64,000 nucleotides of DNA from Methylohalobius crimeensis 10Ki (GTDB taxonomy: Bacteria > Pseudomonadota > Gammaproteobacteria > Methylococcales > Methylothermaceae). Shown here one piece after another: positions 17,153 through 25,458 of this stretch. Within the stretch, counting starts at the first letter, position 1, and every line of letters begins with the position of its first letter. Where the stretch lies: contig NZ_ATXB01000001.1 in NCBI RefSeq assembly GCF_000421465.1, positions 806,001 to 870,000 on the forward strand. Direction: 5' to 3'. The notes beneath the pieces are model-generated. The model had not been told where the DNA came from. It did no database searches and saw only the letters and a program-made list of their open reading frames with translations. The position numbers and the translations under genes were made by a program.

Positions 17153-17174
17153 CAAGTGTCCCGTCAGTGTCCCA
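17153..17174. repeat. Inner 22-bp direct repeat, proximal copy (candidate integrase arm site)
   Basis: Identical to 11456-11477, same orientation, with two GTGTCCC heptamers spaced by GTCA. It lies 51 bp inside the proximal att copy and 139 bp upstream of the integrase start, so it could also serve integrase autoregulation. Confidence 0.6.
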
Positions 17175-17181
17175 CGGACAT

Positions 17182-17213
17182 AAAAAAAGCCCCACGCTTT
17201 CACGTAAGGCTTT
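17182..17213 (-). terminator. Intrinsic terminator downstream of tRNA-Lys
   Basis: On the minus strand AAAGCC pairs with GGCTTT, with an inner ACG/CGT pairing in the loop, followed by seven T residues. It lies ten bases past the tRNA 3' end but inside the element, so the element supplies a terminator for the tRNA it rebuilt. Confidence 0.75.
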
Positions 17214-17221
17214 GATTTTAT

Positions 17222-17297
17222 TGGTGGGCCGTGTTGGATTCGAACCAACGACCATCGCATTAAAAGTGCGGTGCTCTACCGACTGAGCTAACGGCCC
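17222..17297 (-). tRNA. tRNA-Lys (anticodon TTT)
   Basis: The minus strand folds as a complete 76-base tRNA with encoded CCA: acceptor GGGCCGT pairs with ACGGCCC, D arm GCTCAGTCGGTAGAGC, anticodon loop CTTTTAA with TTT at 17262-17264, and T loop GGTTCGAATCC. Its 3' half from the discriminator base into the anticodon stem is the proximal att copy, so this half is supplied by the integrated element. Confidence 0.97.
17225..17268 (-). repeat. Proximal attachment site inside tRNA-Lys
   Basis: 44 bp identical to 11300-11343. The repeat ends exactly at the discriminator base on one side and two bases into the 5' anticodon stem on the other, a usual crossover zone for tyrosine integrases that target tRNA genes. 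Confidence 0.92.
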
Positions 17298-17467
17298 CAA
17301 AACGAAAGTCGGTTATGGTAATGGGGAAATAGAAAAAATGCAAGTTTTGGCGCATCGCCGGTAAATTTCATGGCAAAGCGCTTGAACCCGGCTATGATAT
17401 TGAGTGAGATGATATCGATTGAGTATCGCGGGTGATTGCGATTTAACCGGAACCAGGATCTGTCTGA

Positions 17468-18718
17468 ATGGATACGGAACTCGAACTGGATCGGCTCGGT
17501 GCCGCGATCGCATCTTTGGTGCGGCGCCCCAGGCCGATCCCTCTCTTCTGCGGAGTGCAGCAATACGCTTGGGGGGATTTCGATTTCATTCCTCGATTGC
17601 TGGGCAAGACCAATCCCGACCGTGATCCGTTTGCGGAGCTCTGGATCGGCGCCCATCCGGATTTACCCGCTCAGGCGGTGATCGGCCGCACCCGGGTTTC
17701 TTTGTCGGATCTGCTGCCGGAGGCGGTGGAGTGCTTGCTGGGAGCGGATGCGAAAATTAGATATCAAGGGCAGTTGCCGTTTTTGATGAAAATCCTGGCC
17801 GCCGGCCGGCCTCTGTCGATTCAGGTTCACCCGGATAAACATCAGGCCGAAGCGGGCTTCGCTCGGGAGCATCGCTTGAAGATCCCTCTGGATTCTCCGC
17901 GGCGCAACTACCGCGATTGCAACCATAAGCCGGAATTATTGTGTGCCTTGACCGATTTCTATGCCCTGAAGGGCTTCCGTCCGGAGTCGGAGATCGCCGA
18001 TCAGTTGGCGAGCATTCCGGAGTGGCGGGGATTGGCCGAGCGCTTTAGGGATGAGGGGCTGAAAAAATTCTACTATCATTTGATGACCTTACCGCAATCG
18101 GTCGTGGACGAAATGCTGGCCCCTGTGGTGGCGCGATTGCGGTGGGAGGGACCTTTTCCCAAGGACCGCCGCGAATATTGGCTGCTGCGGGCGGATGAAC
18201 TTTACTCCCAGGGGGCGCACCACGATCGGGGGCTGTTTTCCCTCTATCTTCTGAATTTTCTTTGCCTGCGGCCCGGCGAGGCGATTTTTCAGCATGCCGG
18301 CGAACTCCATTCCTATCTGGAAGGAGTGGGGGTGGAAGTCATGGCCAATTCCAATAATGTATTGCGCGGCGGCTTGACCCCCAAGCATGTGGATGTCCCC
18401 GCTTTGTTGGAGATTGTGAAATTCGAGGGCAAAAAAGCGGAGATCCTCTCTTCCCGCCATCAAGAAGGAGGGGCGGCGTATCCGGCCCCGGTGGACGAAT
18501 TCGTCTTAAGTTGTTTGGATTTGTCTTGCGGTCGGACTTACTCCTCGGAAGGTCCGCTGCGCTTGGGCATCGTTTTGGAAGGAAGCGTCCGGGTGAACTG
18601 GGAAACCGGTCAAATGCGCTTGTTCCGAGGGCAGTCTTTTTTGATTCCCCACGGTTGTCGTTGTCGGTTGCAGTCCGAGGACGACGTCGTGATTTATCAG
18701 GCGGCCTGTTCGATATAA
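17468..18718 (+). CDS. manA: Mannose-6-phosphate isomerase, class I
   Basis: Type I phosphomannose isomerase, which interconverts fructose 6-phosphate and mannose 6-phosphate for nucleotide-sugar synthesis in the cytosol. Zinc ligands are in LSIQVHPDKHQAEAGF (Gln, His), NHKPELLCALT (Glu) and FQHAGELHSYLEGVGVEVMA (His). NVLRGGLTPKHVD carries the catalytic Arg. The 416-residue length is usual, with an N-terminal extension of about 25 residues before PLFCGVQQYAWG. An AGGA lies nine bases before the ATG. It is the first gene on the chromosomal side of the tRNA. Confidence 0.93.
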   Translation: MDTELELDRLGAAIASLVRRPRPIPLFCGVQQYAWGDFDFIPRLLGKTNPDRDPFAELWIGAHPDLPAQAVIGRTRVSLSDLLPEAVECLLGADAKIRYQGQLPFLMKILAAGRPLSIQVHPDKHQAEAGFAREHRLKIPLDSPRRNYRDCNHKPELLCALTDFYALKGFRPESEIADQLASIPEWRGLAERFRDEGLKKFYYHLMTLPQSVVDEMLAPVVARLRWEGPFPKDRREYWLLRADELYSQGAHHDRGLFSLYLLNFLCLRPGEAIFQHAGELHSYLEGVGVEVMANSNNVLRGGLTPKHVDVPALLEIVKFEGKKAEILSSRHQEGGAAYPAPVDEFVLSCLDLSCGRTYSSEGPLRLGIVLEGSVRVNWETGQMRLFRGQSFLIPHGCRCRLQSEDDVVIYQAACSI

Positions 18719-18751
18719 TAGTTTGAGCGCCTCAGAAGGGCGGCGTAATCG

Positions 18752-18780
18752 TTGTGATCTTTCGCTAGTATGGGTAAAAT
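18752..18780 (+). promoter_or_regulatory. Sigma-70 promoter of the rpsF operon
   Basis: TTGTGA (18752-18757) and TAAAAT (18775-18780) are separated by 17 bases, close to the consensus. It would start transcription near 18787, giving a leader of about 80 bases before rpsF. Confidence 0.65.
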
Positions 18781-18795
18781 TACCTGTTTGATTTT

Positions 18796-18865
18796 AGCGA
18801 ATGATGTCATTCGCTCCTTGCTTTACTGCCATGGGTGGAAAGCTGTTTTTAAACCGTAAGGAGCT
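18796..18865 (+). promoter_or_regulatory. Structured rpsF leader, candidate S6:S18 autoregulatory site
   Basis: A 20-bp palindrome (AGCGAATGATGTCATTCGCT, 18796-18815) is followed by a second structure: AGCT (18841) pairs with AGCT (18862), enclosing GTTT/AAAC and an unpaired CCGTAAGG that contains the Shine-Dalgarno AAGGAG. The known bacterial rpsF leader, bound by the S6:S18 complex, carries a conserved CCG beside such a stem. Binding here would hide the ribosome site; this is inferred. Confidence 0.5.
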
Positions 18866-18869
18866 ATTT

Positions 18870-19277
18870 ATGCGACACTACGAAATCGTATTTCTGGTCC
18901 ATCCGGACCAAAGCCCCCAGGTCCCGGCTATGCTGGAGCGCTACGGGGCGATGATCGAGAACAACGGCGGCAAAATCCACCGGTTGGAGGATTGGGGCCG
19001 GCGACCGCTCACCTATTCGATCCAGAAGCTGCACAAGGCGCACTATATTTTGATGAACATTGAGTGCGACCAGAAGACCATCGAAGAGGTCCAGAATCAT
19101 TTCCGCTTCAATGACGCCATTCTGCGAGATCTGATCATCCGGCGCGAGGAGGCCGTCACGGAACCCTCGTTGCTGGCCAAGGAAGGCGATTCGGAGCGCA
19201 AATCCGAACGGTCCGGCGACAAGGACGAGGAGCGTACGAAAACGGACGCCGACAAGGAAAACAAAGATTCCGAATGA
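18870..19277 (+). CDS. rpsF: 30S ribosomal protein bS6
   Basis: Small-subunit protein bS6, which pairs with bS18 on the platform of the 30S subunit. [15 protein letters not shown] is the typical start, and [20 protein letters not shown] is the family core. The C-terminus has a charged tail of about 35 residues rich in Glu, Asp and Lys. I chose the ATG at 18870 because AAGGAG lies six bases upstream; earlier in-frame ATGs fall in the leader. It heads rpsF-rpsR-DUF2232-rplI; priB is absent from the usual slot. Confidence 0.97.
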   Translation: MRHYEIVFLVHPDQSPQVPAMLERYGAMIENNGGKIHRLEDWGRRPLTYSIQKLHKAHYILMNIECDQKTIEEVQNHFRFNDAILRDLIIRREEAVTEPSLLAKEGDSERKSERSGDKDEERTKTDADKENKDSE

Positions 19278-19311
19278 TCCCGATTAAAGACTAACGCAAG
19301 CGAGGCAAACT

Positions 19312-19539
19312 ATGGCACGTTATATTAGAAGGCGGAAATATTGCCGTTTCACCGCGGAAGGCGTGAAGGAGATCGATTACAAGGATCTCGACACTCTGAA
19401 GGATTTCATCACCGAAACCGGTAAAATCGTACCCAGCCGCATCACCGGCACCAGCGCGAGATATCAAAGGCAACTGGCCACGGCGATCAAACGGGCCCGG
19501 TATTTGGCGCTTCTGCCTTACTGCGACTCCCACAAGTAA
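19312..19539 (+). CDS. rpsR: 30S ribosomal protein bS18
   Basis: A 75-residue bS18, which binds bS6 and 16S r[23 protein letters not shown] and [20 protein letters not shown] match the family along their whole length. It lies 34 bases after rpsF, preceded by AAGCGAGG. Confidence 0.98.
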   Translation: MARYIRRRKYCRFTAEGVKEIDYKDLDTLKDFITETGKIVPSRITGTSARYQRQLATAIKRARYLALLPYCDSHK

Positions 19540-19559
19540 CCGCGCAACTTTCCAGTCCC

Positions 19560-20462
19560 ATGCGCTTTCTGGCCACTTTCATTATGCACGGCCGCATGCA
19601 GGCCATTGCCGTGGCGGCGACGTGCCTGATGCTGTCCTTGCTGTTGCCGCCCTTGAGTTTGCTCGCGGCGGCGGTGGTGGCCTTGGTCAGCTTGCGCATG
19701 GGATGGCGCGAGGGGCTCAATACCTTGGTGGCGGGCGCCCTGGCGGCGGGACTTCTGGGCGCCATTGTGCTGGGCAACTTTATCTTGCCGGTCGGTTACG
19801 GCTTGATGCTTTGGCTGCCCGTATGGGGGGCGGCCCTGGTGCTGCGCCAGAGCCGCGATCTGGGGTGGACCCTGGAAGCGGTCACCCTGCTGGGTTTGCT
19901 CGGCGTGGTGTTCATTTATCTGGTCAGCCCCGCCCCGGCCGCCTTTTGGCAGGAAAGGATTCAACAAGTCTTCGGCTCCCTGGGGGTCCAGGCCGGATTG
20001 GACCCGGACCAGTGGAAGACCCGCGTGGATACGATCGCCCGCTATATGACGGGAGTCATGGCCGCCGGTATGGTATCCAGCTTGGCGTTGAGCTTATTGC
20101 TGGGGCGTTGGTGGCAATCGTTGCTGTTCAACCCGGGCGGTTTTCGGAGCGAGTTCTTGACCATGCGTCTGCATAAACCCTCGGTTTACCTGGCCTTAGG
20201 CCTGGCCGGTGCGGCTGTGGTGTTGACGGGTCAAGGCTACGAGGCGGTGGTCAATCTGCTCGTGGTCCTGGGCGTGCTTTATGTGGTGGCGGGAACCGCC
20301 GTGCTCCACGCGATTCTTGCCGGACGCGGTCAGAAGGTATTGCTGGCTGTGTTGTATGTATTGATGTTATTCGTTCCCCACGTGTTCGCGCCGATCGCGC
20401 TGGTCGGTTTCACCGACGCCTGGTTCGATTGGCGCGCCCGGTTCATGCCGGCGGGGAATTAA
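19560..20462 (+). CDS. DUF2232 family membrane protein
   Basis: A 300-residue protein with about eight hydrophobic segments, of the YybS/DUF2232 type. It commonly sits between rpsR and rplI in gammaproteobacteria, as here, but its function is not known. The gap to rpsR is 20 bases and the gap to rplI 23 bases, so the four genes form one operon. Confidence 0.82.
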   Translation: MRFLATFIMHGRMQAIAVAATCLMLSLLLPPLSLLAAAVVALVSLRMGWREGLNTLVAGALAAGLLGAIVLGNFILPVGYGLMLWLPVWGAALVLRQSRDLGWTLEAVTLLGLLGVVFIYLVSPAPAAFWQERIQQVFGSLGVQAGLDPDQWKTRVDTIARYMTGVMAAGMVSSLALSLLLGRWWQSLLFNPGGFRSEFLTMRLHKPSVYLALGLAGAAVVLTGQGYEAVVNLLVVLGVLYVVAGTAVLHAILAGRGQKVLLAVLYVLMLFVPHVFAPIALVGFTDAWFDWRARFMPAGN

Positions 20463-20485
20463 ATTGAGATTGAGGTAAAACGACG

Positions 20486-20932
20486 ATGGAAGTGATTCTG
20501 CTGGAAAAAGTCGCCAATTTGGGTGATTTGGGCACCCGGGTGGAGGTAAAACCCGGTTATGCCAGAAACTTTTTGATTCCTCAGGGCAAGGCTGTGCGGG
20601 CGACTTCGGAACGCATCGCCGAATTCGAGCAGCGCCGCGCCGAATTGGAAAAGAAAGCCGCCGAATCCCTGGCCGCGGCTCAGGCGCGTGCGGCCAAATT
20701 GGCCGAGCTGGAAGTGGTGATTACCCAGAAGGCCGGTCCCGAGGGCAAGCTGTACGGATCGGTGGGCACCCAGAACATCGCCGAGGCGGTCACCGCCGCC
20801 GGGGTGGAAGTGACCCGGCAAGAAGTGAATCTTCCGGAAGGTCCGCTGCGTCAGACCGGCGAGCATCCAATCGATCTGCAGCTGCATCCGGATGTGGTGG
20901 CCACCGTCAAGGTTCTGGTTCAGCCGGAATAA
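20486..20932 (+). CDS. rplI: 50S ribosomal protein bL9
   Basis: bL9, the elongated large-subunit protein at the base of the L1 stalk. The N-domain is [20 protein letters not shown] followed by [15 protein letters not shown]; a long connecting helix spans about residues 40-75; the C-domain has [17 protein letters not shown]. The 148-residue length is standard. A hairpin terminator follows. Confidence 0.98.
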   Translation: MEVILLEKVANLGDLGTRVEVKPGYARNFLIPQGKAVRATSERIAEFEQRRAELEKKAAESLAAAQARAAKLAELEVVITQKAGPEGKLYGSVGTQNIAEAVTAAGVEVTRQEVNLPEGPLRQTGEHPIDLQLHPDVVATVKVLVQPE

Positions 20933-20943
20933 AACGCAATTGC

Positions 20944-20989
20944 CGCGCGCCCGACGACCCGGTAGTTGAGCCGGGTGGGGCGCGCTTTA
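20944..20989 (+). terminator. Intrinsic terminator after rplI
   Basis: GCGCGCCC and CCCGG pair with CCGGG and GGGGCGCGC across TAGTTGAG, followed by TTTAT. It ends the ribosomal operon and faces the convergent dtd gene. Confidence 0.65.
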
Positions 20990-21003
20990 TGGACTCTCCG
21001 CCG

Positions 21004-21468
21004 TCAATTCGGCGAAGGATCGACCGATGGCGGCACTCGGAGGGTAAAGGTAACTGGACCGTCGTTGGTCAGGCTCACCTGCATGTTGGCGCCGAAGCGG
21101 CCGGTGGATACTTTTGAGTATCGGGTTCCGATCGCCGCTACCAATTGTTCGAACAGCTGTCGACCGGTATCGGGATCGGCGGCCGGCGTGAAACTGGGGC
21201 GGTTGCCCTTGCGGGTATCCGCGGCCAGCGTAAACTGCGGCACCAGCAGCAACTCCCCGCCGCTATCGACGACGTTCAAGTTCATTCGATCTTCCCGGTC
21301 GGGAAAGACTCGATAGCCCAGAAGGCGCTGGGCCATCCGCTTGATCTCCGCCGGGGTGTCGCCTTTTTCCACTGCGGCCAAAATCAGCAATCCGCGGCCG
21401 ATTTCTCCCACCGTTTCCCCGACCACCGTGACTCGAGCATGAGTGACGCGCTGCAATACCGCGATCAT
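21004..21468 (-). CDS. dtd: D-aminoacyl-tRNA deacylase
   Basis: Hydrolyses D-aminoacyl-tRNA (and misacylated glycyl-tRNA), recycling tRNA and keeping D-residues out of protein. [15 protein letters not shown] is the typical start, [19 protein letters not shown] holds the SQ/PQ-type catalytic loop, and [17 protein letters not shown] holds the GP-motif region. The 154 residues include a short extension after the usual end. The start overlaps the slipin stop as ATGA, making it the last gene of an nfeD-slipin-dtd unit. Confidence 0.96.
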   Translation of the reverse strand: MIAVLQRVTHARVTVVGETVGEIGRGLLILAAVEKGDTPAEIKRMAQRLLGYRVFPDREDRMNLNVVDSGGELLLVPQFTLAADTRKGNRPSFTPAADPDTGRQLFEQLVAAIGTRYSKVSTGRFGANMQVSLTNDGPVTFTLRVPPSVDPSPN

Positions 21469-22214
21469 TCTTTACCGTTTTCCTTCTTCAACAGATTGAG
21501 TATTTCCATCGGCAGCGGAAAGACGATGGTGCTGGATTTGTCGCCCGCGATTTCGATCAGGGTTTGGAAATAGCGGAGCAGGATCGCCTGGCGTTCCTTG
21601 GATAAGGTGCGGGCGGCGGCCAGCAGCTTTTCCGACGCCTGCATTTCACCTTCGGCGTGAATGACTTTCGCCCGCCGTTCCCGTTCGGCTTCGGCTTGGC
21701 GGGCGATGGCGCGGATCATGCTTTCGTCCAGATCCACCCGTTTGATTTCCACGTTGGCCACCTTGATGCCCCAGGCGTCGGTCTGTTCGTCGAGGATGGT
21801 TTGGATGTCGGCGTTGAGCTTGTCCCTCTCGGCCAGCATTTCGTCCAGTTCGTGCTGGCCCAGGACCGAGCGCAAGGTGGTTTGGGCGAGTTGGCTGGTG
21901 GCATCGTAGTAATTTTCCACCTGAATCGTCGCCCGGGCCGAGTCGATCACGCGGAAGTAGAGTACCGCGTCCACCCGCACTGAGACGTTGTCGTGGGAGA
22001 TAACGTCCTGGCGCGGCACGTCCATCACGATGGTGCGCATGTCTACCCGCTTCATCCGCTGAATGAAGGGAATCACCAAAATCAGGCCGGGTCCCTTCAC
22101 CTTGTAGAAGCGGCCGAGGAGAAAGATTACCCCGCGCTCGTATTCCCACAGAATCCGGATGGCGCTGAGGATGAACAGCAGAAGCAGAACAAGGACGACG
22201 ATGAGAGCATTCAT
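21465..22214 (-). CDS. Slipin (stomatin/prohibitin-like membrane protein)
   Basis: SPFH-domain protein of 249 residues: one N-terminal membrane hairpin (about 3-22), then [20 protein letters not shown] and the SPFH core, and a coiled-coil region rich in Ala, Glu and Arg at about 175-215. Slipins form membrane microdomain scaffolds and are typically paired with a NfeD-type protease, as here. I chose the ATG at 22214, which overlaps the NfeD stop as ATGA; an upstream in-frame start would extend through the nfeD gene. Confidence 0.93.
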   Translation of the reverse strand: MNALIVVLVLLLLFILSAIRILWEYERGVIFLLGRFYKVKGPGLILVIPFIQRMKRVDMRTIVMDVPRQDVISHDNVSVRVDAVLYFRVIDSARATIQVENYYDATSQLAQTTLRSVLGQHELDEMLAERDKLNADIQTILDEQTDAWGIKVANVEIKRVDLDESMIRAIARQAEAERERRAKVIHAEGEMQASEKLLAAARTLSKERQAILLRYFQTLIEIAGDKSSTIVFPLPMEILNLLKKENGKE

Positions 22215-23560
22215 GGGACATCTTCCTCCCGCAGTGGTGTGACAAATAGGGTCAGGCCGTCGAGACGCGATACCTTGAGCTGTTCTCCCCGGCGCACCGG
22301 TTTTTCGCTGATGGCGTGCCAACGTTCGCTGTGGAGACGCACCCAGCCTTCCCGGTCGAAATCTTCCAAGGCCACCGCGATTTTATGCAGTACTTCCTCG
22401 GAGCCGGTCGCCGCCGGCCTTCGCCGCGCTTTGAGAACCATGCCCAGGCCGAGCACGAACAACAGGGCGGAGGTGATGGCGAAACCCAAAATCAGTTCCA
22501 AGTGGATGCTGAAACCGGGCACGCCGGTATCGATGAGCATGATGGAGCCGAGGGTGAAAGCGGCGACGCCTCCGATTCCCAAAATACCGAAGCTGGGGAC
22601 GAAGGCTTCGGCCGTCATTAGGGCGACCCCGAGGACGATCAATGCCAAGCCGGCGTAGTTGATGGGCAGAACCTGAAAGGCGAACAGGGCCAGCAGCAAG
22701 CAAATGGATCCCAGAACGCCGGGAACGATGGCGCCCGGATTGGAGAATTCGAAGATCAGCCCGTAAATGCCCAGCAGCATCAAAATGTAGGCGATGTTGG
22801 GATCGGTCAATAGGGTCAGGATGCGGGTGCGCCAGTCCGGTTCGTATTTTTTCAGGGGCAGCCCGGAAGTCTGCAAGGTGATTTCCCGCCCCAATACCAC
22901 GACTTTGCGGTCCTCCAATTGCCTGAGCAGATCGCCCACATCGCCGGCGACCAGATCGATGACATTCTGTTGCAGGGCTTCTTCCGCGGTGAGGGTGGCG
23001 GCTTCGCGCACGGCTTTCTCCGCCCACTCGGCGTTGCGGCCACGCAATTTGGCCAGTCCTTTGATGTAGGCCACCGCGTCGTTGACCATCTTGTGTTGCA
23101 TGGCGTTGCCCGTGGAAGGGGCCGTTTCTCCCTGATCGTCGGACGGTTTCTTGTCCTTCGAGGGCAAGGGGCTGCTGCCGGGACCGGCCAATTGGACCGG
23201 GGTGGCGGCGCCGATGCTGGTGGCCGGCGCCATGGCGGCGACGTGGGCGGCATAGGTGATGTAGGTTCCGGCGCTGGCGGCGCGGGCGCCGCTGGGAGCT
23301 ACATAGGCGACGATGGGAATCGGAGAGGCGATCATCCGTTTGATGATTTGGCGCATCGAGGCATCCAGGCCGCCCGGCGTGTCGATGCTTAGGATAATCA
23401 GCGAAGCCGAGGCGTCGATGGCTCGGTCAAGGCCGCGTTCGATATAATCGGCGGTGGCCGGACTGACGGGCCCTTCCAAATCCAATTGCACGATTCGATT
23501 CGCATACGCGGCGTTCGCCGTGAGGATGATGGCGGCGACCGTAAACCAAATGAACTTCAT
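22211..23560 (-). CDS. NfeD-family membrane serine protease
   Basis: Long-form NfeD of 449 residues: a signal peptide (about 1-20), a ClpP-like serine protease domain with [13 protein letters not shown] and the catalytic Ser in [15 protein letters not shown], four or five membrane segments (about 245-370), and a C-terminal OB-fold NfeD domain. In characterised archaeal homologues it cleaves the slipin encoded next to it. It is co-transcribed with the slipin gene through an ATGA overlap. Confidence 0.93.
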   Translation of the reverse strand: MKFIWFTVAAIILTANAAYANRIVQLDLEGPVSPATADYIERGLDRAIDASASLIILSIDTPGGLDASMRQIIKRMIASPIPIVAYVAPSGARAASAGTYITYAAHVAAMAPATSIGAATPVQLAGPGSSPLPSKDKKPSDDQGETAPSTGNAMQHKMVNDAVAYIKGLAKLRGRNAEWAEKAVREAATLTAEEALQQNVIDLVAGDVGDLLRQLEDRKVVVLGREITLQTSGLPLKKYEPDWRTRILTLLTDPNIAYILMLLGIYGLIFEFSNPGAIVPGVLGSICLLLALFAFQVLPINYAGLALIVLGVALMTAEAFVPSFGILGIGGVAAFTLGSIMLIDTGVPGFSIHLELILGFAITSALLFVLGLGMVLKARRRPAATGSEEVLHKIAVALEDFDREGWVRLHSERWHAISEKPVRRGEQLKVSRLDGLTLFVTPLREEDVP

Positions 23561-23655
23561 GCCTTGCTCTCGTCTTGAGCGGTGTGGTATGCATAAGCCT
23601 ACGCGCTCGGGGTGTCTCGGGCAAGAGGGCCGGGAAATCCGGCCCCCGAATCAGA

Positions 23656-23862
23656 TTATTCCAAGGGAATTTCGCCGTCGATTTCGTGAACCAGTCCCAG
23701 TTCGGGAAGCTCCAGCCGGGCTTTGACGGACAAAGTTTCCGTGCCCTTGAGTCGGCCTTTCTCGAGTGCTTCGAAAAGCGCGTATTCGATTTGCTGTTGA
23801 GAGCTCACTCCGAATTTCTTCAAAAATTTGCGCATTGCCATGTTCATGGTTTCATCGTTCAT
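23656..23862 (-). CDS. DUF6494 family small protein
   Basis: A 68-residue protein. MNMAMRKFLKKFGVSSQQQIE matches the DUF6494 pattern (Asn/Met/Arg-rich start, then a small helical domain). Function unknown. It lies 13 bases downstream of the bacterioferritin-like gene and has AGGAGG before its ATG, so it is probably translated from the same message. Confidence 0.72.
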   Translation of the reverse strand: MNDETMNMAMRKFLKKFGVSSQQQIEYALFEALEKGRLKGTETLSVKARLELPELGLVHEIDGEIPLE

Positions 23863-23875
23863 TATCGTCCTCCTT

Positions 23876-24334
23876 TCACTTGCGGGTATAGGATTGGATG
23901 TCTCCGGGCTTGCGCAGCATTTTGTCCACCTCGCCCTGATGCAACTCTTCCTGGGCGATCATGCGGCGCGCGTATTCCTCCAGTAGCACCGATTCGCCAT
24001 CCACCAGGGTCAGTAGTTCCTGATAAACCTTGAGGGTTTCACGTTCGTGTTGGAGGGACTCGCGCAGAATATCCCCCATGTCGTGCTTGTGGGTTTCCAA
24101 TAAGGGGCCGATGCCTAGGGAAGGATGGCTACCGAAATGGGTGATCAACTCCCCCGCTTCACGGGCGTGGGCGAGGGACTCGTCGGCTTGCGCCTGCATC
24201 CAGGAGACGATGGGGATGCGGCTGTAGCCGAACACCATGAAGGAATAATGGGTATAGCGGACCACCCCCGCCAGCTCCATCTCCAGAATCCGGTTGAGCA
24301 GTTCGATGACTTTGTCTTGGTTCAGCGTGCTCAT
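23876..24334 (-). CDS. Bacterioferritin-like di-iron protein
   Basis: A 152-residue four-helix ferritin-like protein. The likely di-iron ligands are Glu in MELAGVVRYTHYSF, Glu and His in DESLAHAREAGELI, Glu in LQHERETLKVYQ and Glu/His in QEELHQGEVDKML, matching the bacterioferritin pattern. Such proteins store iron or detoxify peroxide in the cytosol. The conserved haem-ligand Met position is not obvious, so haem binding is uncertain. It sits between a Cys-rich small protein and DUF6494, all on the minus strand with short gaps. Confidence 0.85.
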   Translation of the reverse strand: MSTLNQDKVIELLNRILEMELAGVVRYTHYSFMVFGYSRIPIVSWMQAQADESLAHAREAGELITHFGSHPSLGIGPLLETHKHDMGDILRESLQHERETLKVYQELLTLVDGESVLLEEYARRMIAQEELHQGEVDKMLRKPGDIQSYTRK

Positions 24335-24358
24335 GGCAACCTCCGTTTCGGTGTTTGC

Positions 24359-24679
24359 TCAGCGCTCATGATAATCCCCTTGCAGCTTGTGAATGCAACT
24401 TTCGACCAGCAATCGGCGCACGCAGCGATGCGTCTCGCAGTCCAGGCAACGGAAATCGGCGGCGCAAAGCTGGGAGTTTTCCAATAATCGCAAGAGGGTT
24501 TGAGCCGACAATTCCAAGCGCAGGCGCGGCGCCGAGGCTTGATCGGTGCCTGGCTGGCGGCGACGGCTTGGATTGGTTTTCCGGTAGTGGCCGGGCGGTT
24601 CTCCAGGGTTTTCTTCACGCCGAACTTTCGGAAAGCCTGGGCGCGGTTCAACCAAAGTGTAGGGTGCGCGTGTGATCAT
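24359..24679 (-). CDS. Small Cys-rich protein of unknown function
   Basis: A 106-residue protein I do not recognise. The first 50 residues are basic and proline-rich, probably disordered; the last 45 form a compact part with LCAADFRCLDCETHRCVRR and a later Cys, a spacing that could bind metal or haem. GAGAGG lies nine bases before the ATG at 24679; a longer start at 24727 lies in AT-rich promoter DNA. Position just upstream of the bacterioferritin-like gene suggests an iron or redox role, by context only. Confidence 0.55.
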   Translation of the reverse strand: MITRAPYTLVEPRPGFPKVRREENPGEPPGHYRKTNPSRRRQPGTDQASAPRLRLELSAQTLLRLLENSQLCAADFRCLDCETHRCVRRLLVESCIHKLQGDYHER

Positions 24680-24802
24680 TGATGTTTTCCTCTCAATCCG
24701 GTTTTTGTTCATTTTAAATGTAAACAATTATTATTAACAATATGGCCGGATCGAAGGGGAATGAGCTAATCTAATAAGGTTGGAAGCATTGGGGTAGGTG
24801 TT

Positions 24803-25438
24803 ATGCAGTCATTGCAGTGGATACAGGCTTGCCATTTCCGCCGATTGGCCGGAATGGCTTTTTTGATCGGGATGCTCGCCGCCTGCCAGCAATCCGAGAG
24901 ATTGTCGTCGGTGCCCGAGACGGGGATTATTTTGGCTTTCGGCGATAGTTTGACCTATGGCACCGGCGTGGGGCCTGAGGCCAGTTATCCCGCGGTGCTG
25001 GAAGCGCTCACCGGCCGCACCGTGATCAACGCCGGCGTTCCGGGAGAAGTCACCGCCGAGGGTTTGAAGCGATTGCCGGGCTTGTTGGAAGCGTATCGGC
25101 CCGATTTGCTTATTTTGATCGAAGGGGGCAACGATATGCTGCGTCGTCGCTCGGAAATGCGCACCCGGGATAATCTAAGCCGCATGGTTTCGCTGGCCAA
25201 GGAACAAGGGGTTCCGGTGATTCTGGTGGGCGTGCCGAAGCCGGGCCTTTTGTTGGCGAGCGCCGACTTTTATCCGCAATTGGCGGATGAGCTGGGCGTT
25301 CCTTATGTGGACGGCGTGTTGGCGGACATTCTTTCCGATCAGGGACTCAAGTCCGACTTGATCCATCCCAACGAACCCGGTTACCGCCGATTGGCGGAGG
25401 TTTTGGCGGATTTCCTGCGCGAGCGGGGAGCGCTGTAG
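24803..25438 (+). CDS. GDSL/SGNH-type esterase lipoprotein
   Basis: A 211-residue SGNH hydrolase similar to TesA/arylesterase. The signal peptide ends in the lipobox LAAC (Cys28), so it is probably lipid-anchored in the periplasm. Block I is AFGDSLTYGTG with the catalytic Ser, block II NAGVPGE, block III EGGNDML and block V DLIHPNEPGYRRL with the Asp-His pair. Substrate not predictable. It converges on the citramalate synthase gene. Confidence 0.92.
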   Translation: MQSLQWIQACHFRRLAGMAFLIGMLAACQQSERLSSVPETGIILAFGDSLTYGTGVGPEASYPAVLEALTGRTVINAGVPGEVTAEGLKRLPGLLEAYRPDLLILIEGGNDMLRRRSEMRTRDNLSRMVSLAKEQGVPVILVGVPKPGLLLASADFYPQLADELGVPYVDGVLADILSDQGLKSDLIHPNEPGYRRLAEVLADFLRERGAL

Positions 25439-25458
25439 GGGCGGACCTCTGTGTCCGC

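Larger units (their letters stand above)
11300..17268. mobile_element. tRNA-Lys integrative element (satellite/plasmid-like, about 6 kb)
   Basis: Bounded by a perfect 44-bp direct repeat made of the 3' half of tRNA-Lys. It carries a tyrosine integrase next to the tRNA, a minus-strand operon of an AlpA-like protein, winged-HTH protein, CHC2 zinc-finger protein and TOPRIM-DUF3987 protein joined by ATGA/GTGA overlaps, a protein with an FDNDT repeat, two clusters of the hexamer GTAGCA, and a 22-bp repeat just inside each end. There are no capsid, tail or terminase genes, so it is a satellite-like or integrative-plasmid element rather than a prophage. Confidence 0.9.
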
